From positions 1,984,001 to 2,048,000 of the forward strand of contig NC_019962.1 of the NCBI RefSeq assembly GCF_000230735.2: 64,000 nt of DNA, in the 5' to 3' direction. This DNA comes from Natrinema pellirubrum DSM 15624. Its GTDB lineage: Archaea; Halobacteriota; Halobacteria; Halobacteriales; Natrialbaceae. Below are positions 42,880 to 51,275 of this stretch, one piece after another. The notes beneath the pieces were generated by a model. It searched no databases, had not been told where the DNA came from, and saw nothing but the letters and a program-made list of their open reading frames with translations. The translations under genes and the position numbers were made by a program. Position 1 is the stretch's first letter, and each line of letters opens with the position of its first letter.

Positions 42880-43096
42880 TTGTGTTCCAATCGTGTGGAG
42901 AAATCGGCGAGAACGGCGGCGACGGAGCGCCGTGGTTTCGTATTCCCTGTCAGCCAAATATCGGTTCTTGGCCACCTAGAAGGAAGACACGCAGGGACTT
43001 GTACTTGACCGGAAATTACAGGAATTGAGAACGCACCGATATCGTTTCGTCTCTTCGTAGAGAGTCCCCACCCGACGGTAGTGTTAAAATTCGTAT

Positions 43097-43112
43097 ACTA
43101 CTGGCCAGTAGT
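43097..43112. promoter_or_regulatory. 16-bp perfect palindrome, possible operator
   Basis: ACTACTGGCCAGTAGT is self-complementary over all 16 bases, in the non-coding region before the Bat-type regulator. It may be a binding site or promoter-linked hairpin; no regulator is assigned. Confidence 0.4.
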
Positions 43113-43220
43113 CTCCCATAGAACGGCCACACCCCGCATATCGACCCGGCTGAAATTAGATTCGACATGACAGTCATCCGATTTGGGTGGCGGGAAAGGC
43201 TACCGGTAGCGAAATCCGTC

Positions 43221-43226
43221 TATACG
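43221..43226 (+). promoter_or_regulatory. Probable TATA box of the Bat-type regulator
   Basis: TATACG is 27 bases before ATG 43248, the expected distance for a leaderless haloarchaeal transcript. Confidence 0.5.
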
Positions 43227-43247
43227 TCTTCGTGGTGGGGTTCGGTG

Positions 43248-43955
43248 ATGACCACAGTCGTCGAACTCGAGATTCCGGCAGCGCGACTCGGCTTCGACCG
43301 GACCTTCGATCGGGTATCGACGTTCGAGTTTCAGGTCGGGGGGATGATCGGTGACTCGCCGCCGCTGATCTGGGCCAGCGGTCCGGATCGGGACGCCGTC
43401 GCCCGGGCGCTCGAGGCCGATCCGTCGGTCGACGTAATCGCCAGCCTCGGCGACGGCGGGGAGTCGCCGACCGGCGCGTCCGACGGCGCCGGGACGGACG
43501 TCGGCCCGGGCGATCGCTGGCTGTTCAGGACCGAGTTCGGGGACGCGGCGAAACTGTTTACCGAGATCGTGACCGACAACGACGGCGCGATCCTGACCGC
43601 TCGAGGACGGAACGGTCGGTGGCTGGTGAAACTGCTCTTTCACGATCGGGAGTCGGTGTCGGCGTGTCACGACCTGCTCGAGCAATACGAATACCGGGCG
43701 ACCGTCACCCGGATCAGCGGCGTCGACGACCTCGCGAGCGCACAGACTCCCCTGACCGAAACCCAGTACGAGACGATCTGCAAGGCCCACGAACTGGGGT
43801 ATTTCGACGTGCCGAGGGGGGTGACGCTCAAGGAGTTGGCGGCCGAACTCGACGTCTCTCATCAGGCGTTGTCCGAACGACTCCGCCGAAGCCACGCGGC
43901 TCTGGTCAGTGCCGAACTCTCCGAGCGGACCGCACCGATGGCGATCGATCCCTGA
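43248..43955 (+). CDS. Bacterio-opsin activator-like HTH regulator
   Basis: A 235-residue regulator of the haloarchaeal Bat-type class. The N-terminal part (VELEIPAARLGFDRTF...) resembles the sensor region of these regulators. The C-terminal HTH_10 domain reads LTETQYETICKAHELGYFDV, PRGVTLKELAAELDVSHQAL, SERLRRSHAALVSAEL. Start ATG 43248 is supported by the TATA box 27 bases upstream. Such proteins respond to oxygen, light or unknown cues; the target genes are not visible. Confidence 0.88.
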   Translation: MTTVVELEIPAARLGFDRTFDRVSTFEFQVGGMIGDSPPLIWASGPDRDAVARALEADPSVDVIASLGDGGESPTGASDGAGTDVGPGDRWLFRTEFGDAAKLFTEIVTDNDGAILTARGRNGRWLVKLLFHDRESVSACHDLLEQYEYRATVTRISGVDDLASAQTPLTETQYETICKAHELGYFDVPRGVTLKELAAELDVSHQALSERLRRSHAALVSAELSERTAPMAIDP

Positions 43956-44353
43956 GTCCGCCGAGCCTCGGTCGACACGCTAGCAGTTTTCCCGACCTCC
44001 TGCGCTCGTAAGTTCCCGAGTGAAACATATTTCGCCCAATAATACCCAATAAATTCTCTTTCTATCGGCAGACAATGACGATCTTGTTCCAATAGGTAGA
44101 TTTATTGCCCGATAGACCAATGATTATTATGTCGGCGAGACGCCGACCGCCCGACGACCGACCGTCGCTGTGAGCGCCGGTGGATCACCCGTACTCAATC
44201 ACGATTCACGGTCATTCGTGGCTGTATGACCGCGTTGCTATCGGCCGCTCCGGGTCGTTCACGACCCGAGCGTTCGCTTTTGCCGCCACTCACCGAGACA
44301 CACCGTCGAGGTCAGTATGTTTATCCGTCCGCCTGGTATACAATCACACGAAC
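43956..44353. other. Intergenic region with inverted repeats
   Basis: About 400 bases with no supported gene. Several AT-rich blocks appear, with a direct repeat CCCAATAA, an inverted pair TCTATCGG (44061-44068) and CCGATAGA (44109-44116), and a compact hairpin TCGGCGAGACGCCGA at 44132-44146. The hairpin may end transcription of the Bat-type gene; the inverted pair may be regulatory. TATA-like ATGTTTATCC at 44317-44326 precedes the next gene. Confidence 0.4.
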
Positions 44354-44911
44354 GTGATCGATCGCGGCCGGACCGACGACCCCGGTGATGCCGCCCGAGA
44401 CGCGGACGGAGGGGCGATCCCCGCCGAACTGTCACTGGACGACGTCCATCACCTCCTCCAGACGAAGCGCCGGCGGGACGTCCTGCGATACCTGCGGGAC
44501 GCCGAGGGGTCGGTCCGACTGCGCGAACTCGCCGAACAGGTCGCCGCCTGGGAACAGGAGACGACCGTCGAGGAACTCCGATCCGATGAACGCCAGCGCG
44601 TCTACATCTCGCTGTACCAGTCCCATCTGCCGAAACTCGACAATCACGGGATCATCGAGTACGACAAGGATCGCGGCCGGGTCGACTCGACGCCGCGGAC
44701 CGGTCAGCTCGAGCCGTATCTCGAGGGACCGACCGAAACGGACTCGAGCGACCCGTGGCCCCGTCGGTACGGGGCGACCGTCGGGCTCGGTACTGTGTTC
44801 CTCGGCGCGGTGGCGGCCGGGCTCGCTCCGATCGACGGGCTCGTCGCCGCGGGACTCGTTTTGGGTTCGTTCGCAGCCGTAACGGCCGCACACGCGTGGA
44901 CCGGCTCGTAG
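44354..44911 (+). CDS. DUF7344-type winged-helix protein with two membrane helices
   Basis: A 185-residue protein starting at GTG 44354. The N-terminal winged helix is LSLDDVHHLLQTKRRRDVLRY, VRLRELAEQVAAWEQ, SLYQSHLPKLDNHGIIEYD, the haloarchaeal DUF7344 layout (name from memory). The C-terminal part has two hydrophobic segments (YGATVGLGTVFLGAVAAGL, LVAAGLVLGSFAAVTAAH), so the regulator is likely tethered to the membrane. A single-domain relative lies at 61420-61809. Confidence 0.78.
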   Translation: MIDRGRTDDPGDAARDADGGAIPAELSLDDVHHLLQTKRRRDVLRYLRDAEGSVRLRELAEQVAAWEQETTVEELRSDERQRVYISLYQSHLPKLDNHGIIEYDKDRGRVDSTPRTGQLEPYLEGPTETDSSDPWPRRYGATVGLGTVFLGAVAAGLAPIDGLVAAGLVLGSFAAVTAAHAWTGS

Positions 44912-44939
44912 GGCGACGGGAACGACCCGGCGACGACCG

Positions 44940-45388
44940 TCAGTCGGCGCGGGAGTGGGCCGTTCCGGTCCGCTCTCGGGACCGCTCGAGGAGTCGGCCG
45001 GCGTGAAAGGCGACCGAGAAGTCCTGCGGACTGGGCAGGGCACAGGCGAGCCACCCGATCGCCGCCGCGGCGACGACCGGCGTCTCCGCGGTCAGGTGGC
45101 CGGACAGTCCCAGTCCGAAGACGGGCACGGCGAGCAGGGCGGGCGCGAGCGCCGCGAGGCGGAGTGTCCAGGGCGGTTCGGTACCGGTCGGTCGGGGGTG
45201 GACGGCGGCCCACGGCCGTGTCGTGACCAGTGCGACGAGGCCGTCGGCACGACCGGGAAAGTAGGAGACGGCGTACTCGACGCGTGCAAGCCGCAGAACC
45301 GCGGCGTGTGACCACTCGTGGGCGACCAGTCCGACCGCTACCGCGATCGCGAGGGCCGATCCAGCAACCACCACGTCCGATCCGATCA
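44940..45388 (-). CDS. Membrane protein with HExxH zinc-protease motif
   Basis: A 149-residue protein with hydrophobic segments near 8-24, 83-98 and 105-120. The first helix ends in LVAHEWSHAAVLRL, an HExxH motif like that of M50/DUF3267 membrane metalloproteases. Another conserved region, PSPQDFSVAFHAGRLLERS, follows. The protein is short for an M50 protease and the third ligand is not clear. Start ATG 45388. Divergent from the GNAT gene. Confidence 0.7.
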
Positions 45389-45567
45389 TGGGGAGCGCGC
45401 GACACGTCTGCCGCCCGGAACCGGGCGGCGATCGTCTCACGCGATCGGATCGATGGACTCCCGGTGCAAGGGGGGCCGGCTGTACCAGTTGCCGGCTTAA
45501 GGTCACGTCGGGGACCGGTCGGCTCCGCCAGGCAAGGATTAAGTATTGGTTCGTGGTGGCGAGTGCC

Positions 45568-46296
45568 ATGGCCACTGAGACACTCGAGTTCGGTCACGAG
45601 GACCGCAAACGGATCTACGAGTACGTCGAGCGACACGGCGCGGTCGATCCCGACGACACGCGGGAACGGTTGGGGATCGATCCGAGCGGCTTCCGACACC
45701 ACGTCGCGATCCTCAAACGCGACGGGCGACTCGAGAAAGGCGACGGCAAACTCCGGGTGACGATCGACGCCGGTGCCGAGGAGGAGTACGTCTCGGCGGA
45801 CCTCGAGTTCCACATCCGACCCGCCCGCCAGGAGGACCTGACGGGGATCGTCGGCGCGATCCGGCAAGTTGCCGAAGAACGGACCTACATCGAGGCCGAG
45901 AGCGTCGCCGACGAGATCGATCACGAGGAGGCCCTGCTCCGCCACAACGAACTCGAGTCGCGGATGTTCTTCGTCGCCACCGTCGAGGACGACGTCGTCG
46001 GCTGGGTCCACCTCTACGCGCCCGAAATCGACAAGCTGAGCCACACCGCCGAACTCACCGTCGGCGTCTTGGAGGAGTACCGTGGCCACGGCATCGGCTC
46101 GCATCTCCTCTCCCGGGGGCTCGAGTGGGCCGGTTCGAACGGCTACGAGAAGCTCTACCAGAGCGTTCCCTCGACCAACGAGGGGGCGATCGCCTTCCTC
46201 GAGGGTCACGGCTGGGAGACGGAAGCCGTCCGCGAGGACCACTACAAACTCAACGGCCACTACGTCGACGAGGTGATGATGGCTGTCGGACTCTGA
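45568..46296 (+). CDS. Winged-helix plus GNAT acetyltransferase fusion, copy 2
   Basis: A 242-residue fusion like the gene at 28652-29383: an N-terminal winged helix (KRIYEYVERHGAVDPDDTR, FRHHVAILKRDGRLEK) and a GNAT domain (FHIRPARQEDLTGIVGAIR, VGWVHLYAP, EEYRGHGIGSHLLSRG, YVDEVMMAVGL). The conserved tail, Y(V)DEVMMA, is shared by both. Start ATG 45568 has a TATTGG stretch upstream. The two paralogues suggest an acetylation function linked to DNA or a small-molecule sensor. Confidence 0.88.
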   Translation: MATETLEFGHEDRKRIYEYVERHGAVDPDDTRERLGIDPSGFRHHVAILKRDGRLEKGDGKLRVTIDAGAEEEYVSADLEFHIRPARQEDLTGIVGAIRQVAEERTYIEAESVADEIDHEEALLRHNELESRMFFVATVEDDVVGWVHLYAPEIDKLSHTAELTVGVLEEYRGHGIGSHLLSRGLEWAGSNGYEKLYQSVPSTNEGAIAFLEGHGWETEAVREDHYKLNGHYVDEVMMAVGL

Positions 46297-46499
46297 GTTG
46301 ACAGCCCGATTTATCTGACCGCCCCCGAAACGGGGTAGAACGCACGCTGTACTCCCCACGCGGTTCGAGTACGGGTGACGAGGGGAATCGACCGTCGTAC
46401 GCGACGTGTCCGCCGCTTCCGCCGGCCCGACCGACGCGAGCGACCGCCGAGGTCGGTCGAATCGAAAGACAATTCCTCCGGACGGCGCTATCGGGAGGC

Positions 46500-47681
46500 A
46501 TGCTTTCGATCGCGCTTGCCGGGAAACCGAACGCCGGCAAGTCCACGTTCTACACCGCGGCGACGATGGCGGAGGTCGACGTCGCCAACTATCCGTTCAC
46601 GACGATCGACGCCAACCGCGGGGTGAGCTACGTCCGGACCGAGTGTCCCTGCCTCGAGCGCGAGGACCGTTGTAACGCCGAGAACTGCGAGGACGGCAAG
46701 CGCTACGTGCCGATCGAACTGCTGGACGTCGCGGGGCTGGTCCCCGGCGCTCACGAAGGGAAGGGACTGGGCAATCAGTTCCTCGACGAACTCACCAACG
46801 CGGACGTGATCGTCAACGTCGTCGACGCCTCCGGCGGCACCAACGAGAAGGGCGAACCGGTCGATATCGGCGACCACGACCCGCTCGAGGACATCGACTT
46901 CATCGAGGAGGAGATGGACCTCTGGCTGGCCGGCATCGTCGACCGCAACTGGGAGTCCGTCGAGCGCAAATCACGCTCCCCGGACTTCGACATCGACGAC
47001 GCGCTGGCGGACATGCTCTCGGGCTTCGGTGCCTCTCCCAAGCAGATCGCGACCGTCCTGCGGGAACTGGACTATCCCGACGATCCGATCCAGTGGGACG
47101 ACGACCACCGCGAGGAACTCGCACGGCTGGTCCGCGAGCGAACGAAACCGATCGTCGTCGCGGCCAACAAGATCGACGTCGCACCCGAGGAGAACGTCGA
47201 GCGCCTGCTGGACCTGGACAAGCCCGTGATCCCGACCACGGCGGAGGGCGAACTCGCCTTGCGCCGGGCCGCCGAGAACGGGCTGGTCGACTACGATCCC
47301 GGCGACGAGACGCTCGAGATCGGCGACGACGTCAACGACGCCCAGCGCGAGGCCCTCGAGGGACTGGCAGACACCATGGCCGAGTGGGGCGGCACCGGTG
47401 TGCAGGCGGCACTCGACCACGCCGTCTACGACCTGCTCGATCACCTCACCGCCTACCCCGTCGAGGACGCCTCGAAGTGGTCCGACGGGAGCGGCAACGT
47501 CCTCCCCGACGCCTTCCTCTTGCCCGACGGCTCGACCCCGGTCGACCTCGCCTACAGCGTCCACTCCGACATCGGCGACGGCTACCTCCACGCCGTCAAC
47601 GCCAAATCGAACCGTGAGATCGGCGAGGAGTACGAACTCGAGGAGGGAGACGTGATCAAGATCGTCAGCACGGCGTCGTAA
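46500..47681 (+). CDS. ychF: Redox-regulated ATPase YchF (Obg-family)
   Basis: A universally conserved translation-associated P-loop NTPase of 393 residues. Motifs: G1 AGKPNAGKST near the N-terminus, switch region NYPFTTIDANRG, LLDVAGLVPGAHEGKGLG, NKID in VVAANKIDVA, and a C-terminal TGS domain (LPDGSTPVDLAYSVHSDIG... EGDVIKI). The archaeal-length insert of about 90 residues is present. The protein acts on ribosomes in stress. Start ATG 46500. Confidence 0.95.
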   Translation: MLSIALAGKPNAGKSTFYTAATMAEVDVANYPFTTIDANRGVSYVRTECPCLEREDRCNAENCEDGKRYVPIELLDVAGLVPGAHEGKGLGNQFLDELTNADVIVNVVDASGGTNEKGEPVDIGDHDPLEDIDFIEEEMDLWLAGIVDRNWESVERKSRSPDFDIDDALADMLSGFGASPKQIATVLRELDYPDDPIQWDDDHREELARLVRERTKPIVVAANKIDVAPEENVERLLDLDKPVIPTTAEGELALRRAAENGLVDYDPGDETLEIGDDVNDAQREALEGLADTMAEWGGTGVQAALDHAVYDLLDHLTAYPVEDASKWSDGSGNVLPDAFLLPDGSTPVDLAYSVHSDIGDGYLHAVNAKSNREIGEEYELEEGDVIKIVSTAS

Positions 47682-47859
47682 CGCCGGGCGAAACGGTGTT
47701 TTCGTCGTAGCGTCTCGAACGATCTCGATTGCCACCGATCAGCGTGTGTGAATTAGACGAACTCGTCTCGTTCAGGAAATTATTACCTGTCTATTCAGAT
47801 ATTCGCCCAATACGTCGTTAGGCGGACGACTTATCCGGCATAGTGTGGTTGGTCGTTCC

Positions 47860-48135
47860 ATGGTGGACAAGACCATTGCCGCCGACGAGGTCACCCGCGA
47901 AGAGGCCGCCGACCAGCTGCGAGCGCTGGCCGACGAGATCGAGGGGACCGGCCAGGCGACGGTCCGAACGGGGAACAAAACGGTCGATCTCACGCCCTCG
48001 GAGTCGATCGCCTACGAGGTCGGCGTCCGCGAGCGGTCGTCGATCCTGCGCGGGAACCGCGAAACGGTCACGGTCAAACTCGACTGGAAGCCACCGAAGC
48101 CCGCGGAGGGGACCGAATCGGCCGAAGCGGAGTAG
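47860..48135 (+). CDS. Amphi-Trp domain protein
   Basis: A 91-residue protein with the amphi-Trp fold seen in haloarchaea: TREEAADQLRALADEIEG, QATVRTGNKTVDLTPSESI, YEVGVRERSS, and VTVKLDWKPPKP near the end with the conserved Trp. The role of the domain is unknown. ATG 47860 is preferred over ATG 47845; a TTATCC box about 28 bases upstream supports it. Confidence 0.85.
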   Translation: MVDKTIAADEVTREEAADQLRALADEIEGTGQATVRTGNKTVDLTPSESIAYEVGVRERSSILRGNRETVTVKLDWKPPKPAEGTESAEAE

Positions 48136-48245
48136 CGCGCCGACGGACCCGGTTTCTCGGCCGCGCGATATCGACGACGGCACGGACTATCGCGATCGCT
48201 GTCGGGTAGGGTCGTGCTTTTCTCCGACGGCGACCTACACCCCGC

Positions 48246-48497
48246 ATGACCCCACGTCACACGGGCGTTTCCGAGTCCCGACGCGACCGAGCGATGGCGG
48301 CACGGTTGGCCACCCTCGAGGAACGACTCGAGGCGGCCGAACGCCAACAGCGGCTGCTTCGGACCACGGTCGCCGGACTCGCTCGCGAGGTCGGCCGCTC
48401 GCTGGGCTGTCAGTGCAGTCGCTGTGACGAGAGCTATACGCTGGTCGGGGACGGCTGCATGTACTGTCCTCGCTGTGGCTTCCGGGAGTCGCTGTAG
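48246..48497 (+). CDS. Small coiled-coil zinc-ribbon protein
   Basis: An 83-residue protein with an amphipathic, Arg/Glu-rich helix (ARLATLEERLEAAERQQRLL) and a C-terminal ribbon CQCSRCDESYTL...MYCPRCGFRESL with two CxxC pairs. The start at ATG 48246 is fair; ATG 48294 would shorten it. Function unknown. Confidence 0.6.
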   Translation: MTPRHTGVSESRRDRAMAARLATLEERLEAAERQQRLLRTTVAGLAREVGRSLGCQCSRCDESYTLVGDGCMYCPRCGFRESL

Positions 48498-48533
48498 AGC
48501 GCTCGAGCCACGGGCGGTCCCGTCGACGGGCCC

Positions 48534-49394
48534 TCAGAGAAGTCGGCCGAGCGGATCGAACCGGACGGCGGCGACGAGAACCGCCAGGAAGACGTACGAG
48601 CCCCGAACGAGCAGCATGGTCGCGAGTTCCGGATCGGCCCGGCGCGCGACAGCGGCGACCGCAGCGAAGGCCAGGACCGCCAGCAGCGCGGTCAGCGGGA
48701 AGATCCGCAGGACGGCGAACGCGGTGACGGCGATCAGCGCCGCGGTCATCAGTCCGTAGGCGACGGCGTAGGCGCGGTCGGGGCCGACCGCGACCGCGAC
48801 CGTTCGCTTCCGGATCGAGCGGTCGTACGCGTAGTCCTGTGCGTCGTCGATCACCTTGACGCCCGACAACAGGATCAGGAAGACGACGGCGAAGCCGAGT
48901 GAGACGGCGGTGATCGTCTCGGCCTGGACGTAGAACCCGCCGAGGATCGAGAGGGCGATGCCGAGCGGATAGCCGGTCGTCGCCGTCACGGGGTTCGTGT
49001 CGAGTTGGGGTGCGTGGTGGTAAGCGATCAGCCACGTCGGGACGACGACCACCAGCACGAGGGCGTCGACCAGCGCCACGAGCAGGAGACAACAGCCTGC
49101 AAACACCGCCGTCGAGGCCGCGAGCCCGAGCCGACAGCCCCGTTCGGTCAGCGGGTGGTCGTCGTCCTCGCCGCGCACGTGGAAGTCGACGTAGCCGTCT
49201 TTGACGTGGGCCGTGTAGACCGCCGCGAACATCGCGACGACGTGGACCGCTGCGAGAACCGGGTCGACGCTCCCCGCGAGGATCGCGCCGAACAGCGACG
49301 CGGCGATCGGCGGCGTCATGAAGACGGGATGGACCTGTGACCAGTACGCTCGAGCGACCGCGCCCGAACCCGTCCCGCCTCTCGCGAGAGCCAT
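48534..49394 (-). CDS. UbiA-family prenyltransferase
   Basis: A 286-residue multi-helix membrane prenyltransferase. Aspartate-rich motifs are KDGYVDFH and DDAQDYAYD, which bind the Mg-diphosphate of the prenyl donor, separated by membrane helices as in the family. The acceptor could be a quinone or lipid headgroup; no gene context identifies it. ATG 49394 (MALARGGTG) fits the family N-terminus; longer open frame upstream is not supported. Confidence 0.88.
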   Translation of the reverse strand: MALARGGTGSGAVARAYWSQVHPVFMTPPIAASLFGAILAGSVDPVLAAVHVVAMFAAVYTAHVKDGYVDFHVRGEDDDHPLTERGCRLGLAASTAVFAGCCLLLVALVDALVLVVVVPTWLIAYHHAPQLDTNPVTATTGYPLGIALSILGGFYVQAETITAVSLGFAVVFLILLSGVKVIDDAQDYAYDRSIRKRTVAVAVGPDRAYAVAYGLMTAALIAVTAFAVLRIFPLTALLAVLAFAAVAAVARRADPELATMLLVRGSYVFLAVLVAAVRFDPLGRLL

Positions 49395-49489
49395 ACCCGG
49401 ACGACAACGAACTGACGGATAATACCTCGGGCGGGCACCGCGGTTCCGAAACACACAATTTGATGTGGTGTGCCGTACCACGAGCGAGC

Positions 49490-51178
49490 ATGACGGACGA
49501 GTATACTGGCGCGGATCTCTTCACTGACGCTCTCGAGACCTACGGCGTCGACTACGTCTTCGGCAACCCGGGGACGACCGAACTCCCGATCATGGACGCG
49601 ATCGGCGACAGCGACCTCGAGTATCGGCTCGGCCTCCACGAGGACATCGCGGTGGGGATGGCCGGCGGCTACGCACAGCGCCGCCGGTATCACGCCCACC
49701 ACGACGACTCGATCACGCCGGTCGGCGTCGCGAACCTCCACATCGCGCCGGGGCTGGCCCACGGGTTGGGGAACCTCTATGCAGCCAAGATCACCGGCGC
49801 ACCGCTGGTCGTGACCGCGGGCAATCACAGCACCGACTTCCGCCACGAGGAGCCGATCCTCTCGGGCCGGCTGGCCGACATGGCCCGCGAGTACTGCAAG
49901 TGGTCCGACGAGGTACTCGACGTGGACGCGCTGCCGACGATGCTCCGGCGGGCGTTCCGCGTCGCGATGACCCCGCCGACGGGGCCGGTCTTCCTCGGGC
50001 TGCCGCTGGACGTGATGCTGGCCGAAACCGACGCCGAACCGGAACGGCTGGGCCCGATCCCCAACGCCGGCGGCGGTGACCCCGGCCAGCTCGAGCGCGC
50101 GGCGGAACTGCTGGCCGAGGCCGACGATCCGGTGATCGTCGTCGGCGACCACGTCGCCCGGTCGGGAGCCGACGCCGTCGCCGCGGCGGTCGATCTCGCG
50201 GAGGCGACGGGGGCCCGCGTCCACGGGGAGATCCTCGCCTGCGAGGTGGACTTCCCGACCGACCACGAGCAATGGGTCTCCTACCTGCCGACCAACGAGG
50301 AGCTGGCCGCGATGCTGATGGATACCGACACGGTTCTGTTCGCGGGCTGTTCGACCAACACGACGCTGACCCGCCACGAGGAGGCGCTGGTCGATCCCGA
50401 CACGACCTGCATCCACCTCTCCGACGACAGCTGGCAGGTCGGGAAGAACCAGCCCGCCGACGCGGCCGTGATCGGCGATCCGGGGCTCGTCATGCAGGGT
50501 ATCGCCGAGCGCGTCCAAACGAAGCTCTCCGAGGACGTCGTGGCCGACCGCCTCGAGGGAGTCGCCGAGGTCAAGGAGATGGTCGAGTCCCAGATGGCCG
50601 GCTACGGCGAGGCCGACGGGGACGATCCGCGGGCCTCGAAGGCCCAGCTGGTCGATGCGATGGAGCGGGTTGCGGGCGACGCCGCGATCGTCGACGAGGG
50701 CGTCACCTCGAAGTACGCCATGCTGACCCGGTGGGACCTCGGCCCCGAGCAGTACATCTCGAACAAGGGCGGCGGGCTCGGCTACGGGCTGCCCGCTGCG
50801 GTCGGTGCCGCGGTCGCCGAGGAACAGCACGACGAGCCCCGGGACGTGGTCGGATTCATCGGCGACGGCTCCTACCAGTACTACCCCCACTCGATCTACA
50901 GCGCCGCCCGCTACGATCTCGACCTGACCGTCGTCATCTCGGACAACCGCAACTACCGCATCCTCAAGGACAACACGCTCGCGATCATGGGCGGCGAGGA
51001 AGACGACTACGACTTCGTCGGCATGGACTTCGAGCCGAACGTCGACCTCGTCAAAAACGCCGAGAGCCACGGCGCGCGCGCCGAACTCGTCGAGACGCCC
51101 GATGGGATCGAGGGCGCACTCGAGGCAGCGCTGGACCGTGCGGGGCCGGACGTGCTGGACGTGTTGGTACAGGACTGA
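49490..51178 (+). CDS. Thiamine diphosphate-dependent decarboxylase/synthase-type enzyme
   Basis: A 562-residue ThDP enzyme with three-domain layout. The N-terminal pyrimidine-binding domain shows FGNPGTTELPIM, the catalytic Glu in GLHEDIAVGMAGGY, and a middle domain. The C-terminal pyrophosphate motif is FIGDGSYQYYPHS...VVISDNRNY (GDGS to N). It resembles benzoylformate decarboxylase/acetolactate synthase relatives; the large acceptor pocket residues cannot be assigned by eye. Start ATG 49490. Downstream 97 bases lies the histidine kinase. Confidence 0.85.
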   Translation: MTDEYTGADLFTDALETYGVDYVFGNPGTTELPIMDAIGDSDLEYRLGLHEDIAVGMAGGYAQRRRYHAHHDDSITPVGVANLHIAPGLAHGLGNLYAAKITGAPLVVTAGNHSTDFRHEEPILSGRLADMAREYCKWSDEVLDVDALPTMLRRAFRVAMTPPTGPVFLGLPLDVMLAETDAEPERLGPIPNAGGGDPGQLERAAELLAEADDPVIVVGDHVARSGADAVAAAVDLAEATGARVHGEILACEVDFPTDHEQWVSYLPTNEELAAMLMDTDTVLFAGCSTNTTLTRHEEALVDPDTTCIHLSDDSWQVGKNQPADAAVIGDPGLVMQGIAERVQTKLSEDVVADRLEGVAEVKEMVESQMAGYGEADGDDPRASKAQLVDAMERVAGDAAIVDEGVTSKYAMLTRWDLGPEQYISNKGGGLGYGLPAAVGAAVAEEQHDEPRDVVGFIGDGSYQYYPHSIYSAARYDLDLTVVISDNRNYRILKDNTLAIMGGEEDDYDFVGMDFEPNVDLVKNAESHGARAELVETPDGIEGALEAALDRAGPDVLDVLVQD

Positions 51179-51275
51179 GACGGCGGTCCGCGACGGTGTC
51201 GAGGGAGGACCGCCGTCTCCCGCGGTTCGGCCGGTAGACACTTGCGTCTCGTTCCTAATTGCTACCTGTTCACCG

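Larger units (their letters stand above)
42880..43247. other. Intergenic region with a perfect palindrome
   Basis: About 370 bases between mutY and a Bat-type regulator. No gene is supported. The plus strand holds a perfect 16-bp palindrome, ACTACTGGCCAGTAGT, at 43097-43112, next to a GTATA box at 43094. The TATA element TATACG at 43221-43226 lies 27 bases before ATG 43248. Confidence 0.5.
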
